This document shows, one piece after another, positions 6,001 to 8,555 of a stretch of 8,555 nt of DNA. The translations under genes were made by a program, and so were the position numbers. The DNA is from ZC4RG35 sp964571765. GTDB lineage: Bacteria > Actinomycetota > Acidimicrobiia > Spongiisociales > ZC4RG35. Below the pieces are notes generated by a model. It did no database searches and was not told where the DNA came from. It saw nothing but the letters and a program-made list of their open reading frames with translations. The DNA lies in NCBI GenBank assembly GCA_964571765.1, contig CAZNDH010000050.1, positions 1-8,555 of the forward strand, read 5' to 3'. The stretch's first letter is position 1. Each line of letters opens with the position of its first letter.

Positions 6001-8555
6001 TCCGAAGACGAGCGGGCGACCCTGCACTCCGCCGCCAGGGCGGTCCTGCTCAGCCATCACGGGACTCTGGCCGATCAACTCGCCCGACGACCAGCCTCGG
6101 GTCCGAGGCCGGTCGCCGGTGTCCCTCCAGTGAACACCGAGTACCCGGCGGGGGCCCCTCCGCGTGTCGACCTCGAATTCCACAACGGCATCGGTGGATT
6201 CACTGCCGATGGGAGTCAGTACATGGTGGTTCTGGGGGAAGGCCAGTGGACTCCTGTCCCGTGGGTCAACGTGGTGGCGAACTCACGATTCGGATTCTGC
6301 GTGTCTGCTTCCGGTTCGGGCTTCAGCTGGTCGGGAAACAGCCGTGAGAACCAGTTGACACCATGGTCAAACGACCCGGTGTCCGACCCTCCTGGAGAGG
6401 TCATCTTCATCCGTGACGATGAGAGTGGGGAGGTGTGGGGACCCACTGCACTCCCCATCCGAGACCAGGAGACGACCTATGTCGCCCGGCACGGACCGGG
6501 GTTCACCGAGTTCGAGAGCCGGTCCCGGGGACTGGCACTTCGCCTCCATCAAACGGTGCCGCTTGATGATCCGGTGAAGATTTCCCGTCTCCGAATCAGA
6601 AACGAGAGCGGCCGCAACCGTCGGATTTCGGTCACGTCATATGTCGAGTGGGTGCTCGGGACAACCAGGGCGATTTCCCCGACACGGATCATGACCGCAA
6701 GGGACGAGTCGACCGGGGCGATCCTTGCCCGCAACCCGTGGAATCCCGACTTCGGTGACAAGGTTGCCTTCGCCGATCTCGGAGACGGGGAGACCACGAT
6801 GACCACCGACCGGACCGAGTTCTTGGGGCGACACGGCAGCGTCGACGACCCCGCCGCCCTCCAATCGAATGGGGGACTCTCGGGTCGGGTCGGCACCGGG
6901 TTCGACCCTTGTGGGGCGATACGGAGGAGTTTTGCCCTCGCTGCCGGTGAGGAGGTCGAGGTCTTGTTCCTCCTCGGCCAGGCCGACGACGAAGCCGCGG
7001 CCAGGAACTTGATCGAGCGATATCGCCAAAGTAGTGCCTCGGAGGTCGATTCCGAGGTGGCCACGCGCTGGAACGACGTATCGAGGACCGTCCAGGTCCG
7101 TACCCCCGACCGCTCGTTCGACCTGATGGTCAACCACTGGCTCCTCTACCAGGCCCTGGCTTGCCGGGTCTTGGCCAGATCGGCCTTCTATCAGGCCGGG
7201 GGCGCCTACGGATTTCGCGACCAGCTCCAGGACGTCATGGCCCTGGTGGTGCCGATGAGGGCCGTGGCCCGGGAGCACCTACTGAGGGCGGCAGCCCATC
7301 AGTTCGAAGAGGGCGACGTGCTGCACTGGTGGCACGAGCCCAGCGGCAAGGGTGTCCGGACCCGGATCTCCGACGATTACCTCTGGCTTCCCTACGCCGT
7401 CGCCCATTACGTCGAAGTGACCGGTGATACCGGGATCCTCGATGTGGAAGTGCCCTTTATACGCGGGCCGGCACTCACCGCAGAACAGGACGAGGTCTTC
7501 ATGACACCGGACGTCTCGCCGGTGGCGGGCACCCTTTTTGAGCACTGCCGGCTCGCCCTGGACCGTGCCCTGGGTTTGCTGGGGAGGCGCGGCCTGCCTC
7601 TGATCGGGACCGGGGATTGGAACGACGGGTTCAACCGGGTGGGGAGGGAGGGCATCGGTGAGAGCGTCTGGCTCGGCTGGTTCCTGGAAGCCAACCTGAA
7701 CCGCTTCTCCGCCGTCGCCGAGCAGATCGGCACCCCGAACCTGGCCGAACGCTGGCGGCGGGCAGCCAGTTTGCTCAGGGGGAGCATCGAGGCCGAGGCC
7801 TGGGACGGTGACTGGTATCGGAGGGCCTTCTTCGACGACGGGACCCCTCTGGGCTCCTCTGCCAGCAACGAGTGCCGGATCGACTCGATTGCCCAGTCCT
7901 GGGCGGTCATCCACGGCGGCGCCCGGCGGGACCGAGCCGAGCGGGCGATGGCCTCGGTCGAGGAGTATCTGGTCCGAAGCGGAGATGGTCTGGTGCTCCT
8001 CTTCACACCTCCGTTCGACACCTGGGATGTGGATCCCGGCTACATCAAGGGATACCTTCCCGGGGTACGGGAGAACGGCGGCCAGTACACCCACGCCGCC
8101 ATTTGGTCGGTGATCGCCTTCGCCACCCTGGGTGACGGTGATCGCGCCGGTGAACTGTTCGGGTTGCTCAACCCGATAAATCACGCCAGCAGCAGGGCCG
8201 GGATACATCGCTATCGGACCGAGCCCTACGTGGCCGCCGCCGACGTCTATTCCGAAGCGCCGCACGTGGGTAGGGGGGGTTGGACCTGGTACACCGGCGC
8301 CGCCGGCTGGATGTACCGCGCCGGCGTCGAATGGATCCTCGGGTTCCGGCTGCGCGGCACCCGCCTGTTGATCGATCCCTGTATCCCACGCGACTGGCCG
8401 GGTTTCGACATAGTGTTCAGATACCACTCATCGACCTACGAGATCAACGTCACCAACCCCAACGGCGTCACCAAAGGTGTTGCCGAGTTGGCTCTCGACG
8501 GGAGGCTCCTCGACCCGGGATCCGAAGTCGACCTGGTCGACGATGGGGCCACCCA
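79..8555 (+). CDS. ndvB: Cyclic beta-1,2-glucan synthase, NdvB/ChvB/Cgs family (3' end cut by window edge)
   Basis: This giant inner-membrane enzyme makes cyclic beta-1,2-glucan from UDP-glucose, a periplasmic or secreted ring glucan linked to osmotic adaptation and host interaction in rhizobia, Agrobacterium and Brucella. The frame is open across the whole window. It shows, in order, an N-terminal domain, a TM pair, a GT84 domain (LDEDSRLP at 1981, LSHDLFEG at 2317, RQHRWVRGDWQ at 2419), two more TM pairs, a GH189 glycoamylase-like domain (HRTSPTNIG at 3205, WGISESAY at 4231), a first GH94-like module and a complete GH94 module (GTGDWNDGFNRVG at 7606). From GTG 79 it has at least 2,825 residues, against about 2,830-2,870 in rhizobial and Brucella proteins, so it is nearly complete. 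The start is uncertain: GTG 79 and GTG 154 are the in-frame candidates, neither has a good ribosome binding site, and the frame stays open to base 1. Family conservation begins near 190 (PIRGEVFSIERLE). No frameshift or internal stop was seen. The family call is firm; the symbol is by homology only. Confidence 0.95.
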   Translation, partial: MPRDGERRPADRRGSGGPTRAYPAPVPPSPSIAESTEPIRGEVFSIERLERYGRSLAHAHETTSRRGRLRLISGRLTENGKVLLVSYQELAEAMREEALLTPAAEWLVDNFHVVESQLHEIRENLPSSYYRQLPKLKEGGLAGYPRVFGIAWSYVTHHDSRFDAEALRRFVDAYQEVEPLTIGELWAIPITLRVILVENLRRMAEEIVAARRLRRDADDLADTLLGVGDRSAVDAGQVVDRFAFRELPQPFVVQLIQRLRDHDPESTPGLRSLLDRLEADGTTPDEVVAQTHDRQAASNVTVRNIVTSLRHISAFEWREFVEGVSLVDRVLAVESSFEELSFPTRDHYRHAIEDLSRASGSSELEVAEAALRLARADLPDRRQSDPGYYLIGDGRSRLEKEIGFRPWFGLRLARMVRRRAAIAYVGSLALVTALALSLPLLTMERSSPWVWLMAALALIPATDLAMTLVNRAVTALAHPQVLPSLDLGGGPTRDLRTMVVIPAMLSGPAQIEALVERLEVHYLAHSEGEFYFALLTDWRDADQPQEEGDLELLDLARSRIERLNDRHGLAPGGADRFMHLHRARQFNPGEDCYIGWERKRGKLHELNRLLRGASDTSYLPWPGRMPEDVRYVITLDEDSRLPPGAGTRLVATMAHPLNQARVDEPLGRVVEGYGILQPRITAFLGAGGTSFFQRVFFPPAGIDPYAAAVSDVYQDLFGEGSYAGKGIYEVDSFEAALEGRIPENTVLSHDLFEGSFARSGLVTNIEVFEEFPSHYEVALSRQHRWVRGDWQLLPWILGFRGPLPSLARLKMLDNLRRSLSHPAALMTLLASFVVPGVPVWPWVVLVIASMTLPALLPLIERMVPRRTTTPGAVRLRRWRIDLGRAVGRFVLQGAFLAHQALRITEAIVITLWRLTVTRKGLLEWVTASEDERQFTLDRGAFLKRMAPSTVVALTGLAAAAFAKPEALAAALVWSGLWLAAPFLAHWASVPRRVREAGPPSTEESGTLRLTARKTWRYFERFVTEEDHWLPPDNYQEDVGSVAHRTSPTNIGLYLLSVISAREFGWIGLGEAVSRLESTIGTLDRMERFRGHLFNWYDTTTLEPLEPRYVSTVDSGNLAGHLLAAAEGCVLMQSLVPGPEFRAGLLDMVRLTREAGRRLPASTVEVVSPRELDNALDVFFKTLPQPSGPALPGGWDEIEAAAETVVDIARTLAADPGAEDVLFWAEGLLASVRSHGADRRIFDDPEERVSLVARLERLASRMAALFEEMDFSFLLDTENNLLTVGYRVFESALDGSHYDLLASEARLASFVGIAKGDLPPGHWFRLGRSMTPLGTEAALISWSGSIFEYLMPLLVMRSPPESVLSTTYRAVVQRQIDYGRERQVPWGISESAYALRDVALTYQYRAFGVPGLGFERGLSDNLVVAPYATLLAAMIDPAEAVANLERLDDLGALGAYGYYESLDFTPARRPESGGPVLVRAYMAHHQAMSLVAATNVVFDGYFRDLFHRDPSVRAAELLLHERVPRDLEVARPRAEEVTASARPVGQAEGVVRRVRSPHGRAPMAHLLSNGRLSTVITAAGSGYTRWHGLAISRWREDITRDNYGTYLFIRDEVGRVWSPGYQPTRAGSDTYEVAFSEDKAEISRDDTGINTRLTVVISAEDDAEVRRLTLTNMGSTTRELEVTSYAELVLAPPRSDDAHPAFSNLFVQTEEVPGHDALLASRRARSAGEEPLWAGHVLAVTGESVGGAQYETDRSRFLGRGNPVHQAAAIHRPLSNSVGRVLDPIFSLRRKVRIRPGGSAHLDFITLVAETRSRALDLIDKFSDPDSFERSATLAWSQAQVRLNHLRVDPAQAHVFQMLASSLIYADPARQVPPRKGGTPLGWSTLWRHGISGDLPMVLVRIDRPEERGLIRDLLRAQEYWRMKGLFADLVVINEKPSSYAHDLGDVIEELIRERGRQVGQASEGGVFVIGGASLSEDERATLHSAARAVLLSHHGTLADQLARRPASGPRPVAGVPPVNTEYPAGAPPRVDLEFHNGIGGFTADGSQYMVVLGEGQWTPVPWVNVVANSRFGFCVSASGSGFSWSGNSRENQLTPWSNDPVSDPPGEVIFIRDDESGEVWGPTALPIRDQETTYVARHGPGFTEFESRSRGLALRLHQTVPLDDPVKISRLRIRNESGRNRRISVTSYVEWVLGTTRAISPTRIMTARDESTGAILARNPWNPDFGDKVAFADLGDGETTMTTDRTEFLGRHGSVDDPAALQSNGGLSGRVGTGFDPCGAIRRSFALAAGEEVEVLFLLGQADDEAAARNLIERYRQSSASEVDSEVATRWNDVSRTVQVRTPDRSFDLMVNHWLLYQALACRVLARSAFYQAGGAYGFRDQLQDVMALVVPMRAVAREHLLRAAAHQFEEGDVLHWWHEPSGKGVRTRISDDYLWLPYAVAHYVEVTGDTGILDVEVPFIRGPALTAEQDEVFMTPDVSPVAGTLFEHCRLALDRALGLLGRRGLPLIGTGDWNDGFNRVGREGIGESVWLGWFLEANLNRFSAVAEQIGTPNLAERWRRAASLLRGSIEAEAWDGDWYRRAFFDDGTPLGSSASNECRIDSIAQSWAVIHGGARRDRAERAMASVEEYLVRSGDGLVLLFTPPFDTWDVDPGYIKGYLPGVRENGGQYTHAAIWSVIAFATLGDGDRAGELFGLLNPINHASSRAGIHRYRTEPYVAAADVYSEAPHVGRGGWTWYTGAAGWMYRAGVEWILGFRLRGTRLLIDPCIPRDWPGFDIVFRYHSSTYEINVTNPNGVTKGVAELALDGRLLDPGSEVDLVDDGAT
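190..1320 (+). other. N-terminal soluble domain of the cyclic glucan synthase
   Basis: This part of the protein comes before the first membrane helix and contains no motif of a known catalytic family. It opens with PIRGEVFSIERLE, which is where similarity to other NdvB-type proteins usually begins. It continues with conserved-looking stretches such as WLVDNFHVVESQL (391-429), LPSSYYRQLPKL (448-486) and YPRVFGIAWSY (508-540). The predicted structure is mostly helical, rich in Leu, Arg and Glu. It is probably cytoplasmic because it leads into the GT domain side of the membrane. Its exact role is not clear from sequence; it may scaffold or regulate the transferase. The boundaries are approximate. 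Confidence 0.75.
1336..1490 (+). other. First transmembrane helix pair of the cyclic glucan synthase
   Basis: Two hydrophobic stretches are separated by a short polar turn: about 1339-1401 (reading YVGSLALVTALALSLPLL) and about 1423-1488 (WVWLMAALALIPATDLAM). The Arg run just before the first helix (MVRRR, 1321-1335) fits a cytoplasmic flank by the positive-inside rule. The pair comes immediately before the GT84 domain, and with the four later helices it makes six, the number reported for Brucella Cgs. The assignment is by eye, not by a topology program. Confidence 0.75.
1561..2475 (+). other. GT84 glycosyltransferase domain (beta-1,2-glucosyl transfer from UDP-glucose)
   Basis: This is the processive transferase domain, which elongates the glucan from UDP-glucose on the cytoplasmic side. 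It starts with the Rossmann-like strand TMVVIPAM and the family signature VERLEVHYLA (1621-1650). Next come YFALLTDWRDA (1672-1704) and GWERKRGKLHELNRLL (1861-1908). The DxD metal and UDP-binding motif is the DED of LDEDSRLP (Asp at 1984 and 1990). VVEGYGILQPR (2083-2115), SDVYQDLFGEGS (2206-2241), GKGIYEVD (2248-2271) and LSHDLFEG (2317-2340) are typical of the family. It ends with RQHRWVRGDWQ (2419-2451), the counterpart of the Q/RxxRW motif in processive GT-A enzymes. All key motifs look intact, so activity is expected. In Agrobacterium the growing chain is reported to be linked to a tyrosine; I cannot say which Tyr here. Confidence 0.9.
2548..3045 (+). other. Second and third transmembrane helix pairs with intervening amphipathic segment
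   Basis: After the GT domain come hydrophobic stretches at about 2551-2604 (LMTLLASFVVPGVPV) and 2605-2655 (PWVVLVIASMTLPALLPL). A less hydrophobic, helix-like segment with basic residues follows at 2737-2829 and may lie along the membrane. Two more hydrophobic stretches are at about 2923-2967 (STVVALTGLAAAAFA) and 2977-3045 (LAAALVWSGLWLAAPFLAHW). These four helices complete a six-helix membrane part and carry the chain from the cytoplasmic GT domain to the processing domains that follow. The basic VPRRVR after the last helix (3043-3060) agrees with a membrane edge. Boundaries were estimated by eye. Confidence 0.75.
3112..4670 (+). other. GH189 / glycoamylase-like cyclisation domain
   Basis: This is the central domain, named glycoamylase-like in Pfam (PF10091). 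In the Thermoanaerobacter enzyme it was shown to close beta-1,2-glucan rings by transglycosylation, which founded family GH189. Visible signatures are DHWLPPDNYQED (3154-3189), HRTSPTNIG (3205-3231), YVSTVDSGNLAGHLL (3400-3444), LLASEARLASF (3973-4005), SWSGSIFEYLMPLLVM (4096-4143), WGISESAY (4231-4254), YGYYESLDF (4441-4467) and AYMAHHQAMS (4513-4542). The Glu residues in WGISESAY (4243) and YGYYESLDF (4453) are conserved acids that may be catalytic; this is inference. Between about 3535 and 3880 the sequence is much less conserved in look, with charged helical composition, and it separates the N-terminal and C-terminal blocks of the domain. Confidence 0.85.
4729..6000 (+). other. First GH94-like (former GT36) module, apparently lacking the catalytic part
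   Basis: This segment begins with the beta-sandwich signature of GH94 proteins: HLLSNGRLSTVITAAGSGY (4768-4824), SRWREDITRD (4849-4878) and RRLTLTNMG (5071-5097). A shortened helical part follows, with SSLIYADPARQVPP (5656-5697) and TLWRHGISGDLPMVLVRI (5728-5781). The second block is a typical NdvB-family string. I see no DWND-type active-site motif and no phosphate-site GGQYTH motif here, so the module is probably structural or glucan-binding rather than a working phosphorylase. NdvB-type proteins normally carry two such modules, so this looks like the family norm and not local decay. Confidence 0.75.
6175..8555 (+). other. C-terminal GH94 phosphorylase-like module (chain-length control)
   Basis: This is a complete GH94 architecture. 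The beta-sandwich includes FHNGIGGFTADGSQY (6178-6222), NSRENQLTPWSNDP (6340-6381), DPPGEVIF (6388-6411) and VPLDDPVKISRLRI (6556-6597). A helical (alpha/alpha)6 domain runs from about 7085, with YGFRDQLQDVMA (7207-7242), GTGDWNDGFNRVG (7606-7644), VRENGGQYTHAA (8065-8100) and GGWTWYTGAAGWMYR (8275-8319). A C-terminal jelly-roll strand set starts near 8341. In GH94 enzymes the general acid is an Asp of the DWND region and the GGQYTH loop helps hold phosphate; both are present, so the site looks intact. In Brucella Cgs this domain is a beta-1,2-glucan phosphorylase that controls ring size. The sequence reaches RGTRLLIDPCIPRDWPGF and a short tail, so only a few codons should be missing. Confidence 0.9.

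Noticed and set aside
6091..6174. Pro/Arg/Gly-rich stretch that might mark a gene boundary or fusion junction between two proteins.
   Set aside because: The frame continues without a stop, and a Pro-rich hinge at this point between the two GH94-like modules is usual in NdvB-type proteins.
76..8427. A chain of long antisense open frames (for example 76-1011, 1414-2451, 3646-4530, 4741-5742, 7279-8427).
   Set aside because: All lie codon-over-codon opposite the synthase frame, where antisense stops can arise only from sense TTA, CTA or TCA codons, which are rare in high-GC genes. The ends I checked fall exactly on such codons: TCA 76, TCA 1414, CTA 2452, CTA 3238, CTA 3646, TCA 4741 and CTA 7279. 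Their translations resemble no protein family.
1..8555. Search for tRNA or rRNA genes, CRISPR repeats, insertion sequences, attachment sites and rho-independent terminators.
   Set aside because: None seen. The window is essentially all coding, and no repeats or stem-loops followed by a T-run stood out.

Overview
The window is filled by one very large gene on the + strand. One reading frame (codons starting at 1, 4, 7 and so on) has no stop from base 1 to base 8555. Reading it through gives a recognisable cyclic beta-1,2-glucan synthase of the NdvB/ChvB/Cgs family. The gene start lies in roughly the first 185 bases and is ambiguous. The stop lies beyond the right edge, probably only a few codons away, because the conserved family C-terminus is almost finished at the last base.

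Layout: 1-78 is probable upstream sequence or an unconserved N-terminal extension. 79 to about 189 is a Pro/Arg-rich N-terminal tail. 190-1320 is the soluble N-terminal domain. 1336-1490 is a pair of transmembrane helices. 1561-2475 is the GT84 glycosyltransferase domain. 2548-3045 holds two more transmembrane pairs with an amphipathic stretch between them. 3112-4670 is the glycoamylase-like cyclisation domain (GH189). 4729-6000 is a first, incomplete GH94-like module. 6001-6174 is a Pro-rich hinge. 6175 to the edge is a complete GH94 phosphorylase-like module.

The parts act as one machine in the inner membrane. The GT domain polymerises beta-1,2-glucan from UDP-glucose on a protein-linked intermediate, the GH189 domain cuts and closes the chain into a ring, and the GH94 module is thought to trim the chain and set ring size. 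These roles come from work on Agrobacterium, Brucella and Thermoanaerobacter homologues. The sequence itself shows the motifs, not the activity.

The organism is a high-GC bacterium (roughly 60-65% GC by eye). Arg codons AGG and CGG are common. The protein wording does not look like the rhizobial or Brucella versions, so an actinobacterial or similar high-GC lineage is my guess, at low confidence. No other gene, RNA, mobile element, CRISPR array or terminator is visible. The many long antisense frames are shadows of this gene. I found no undescribed system here.
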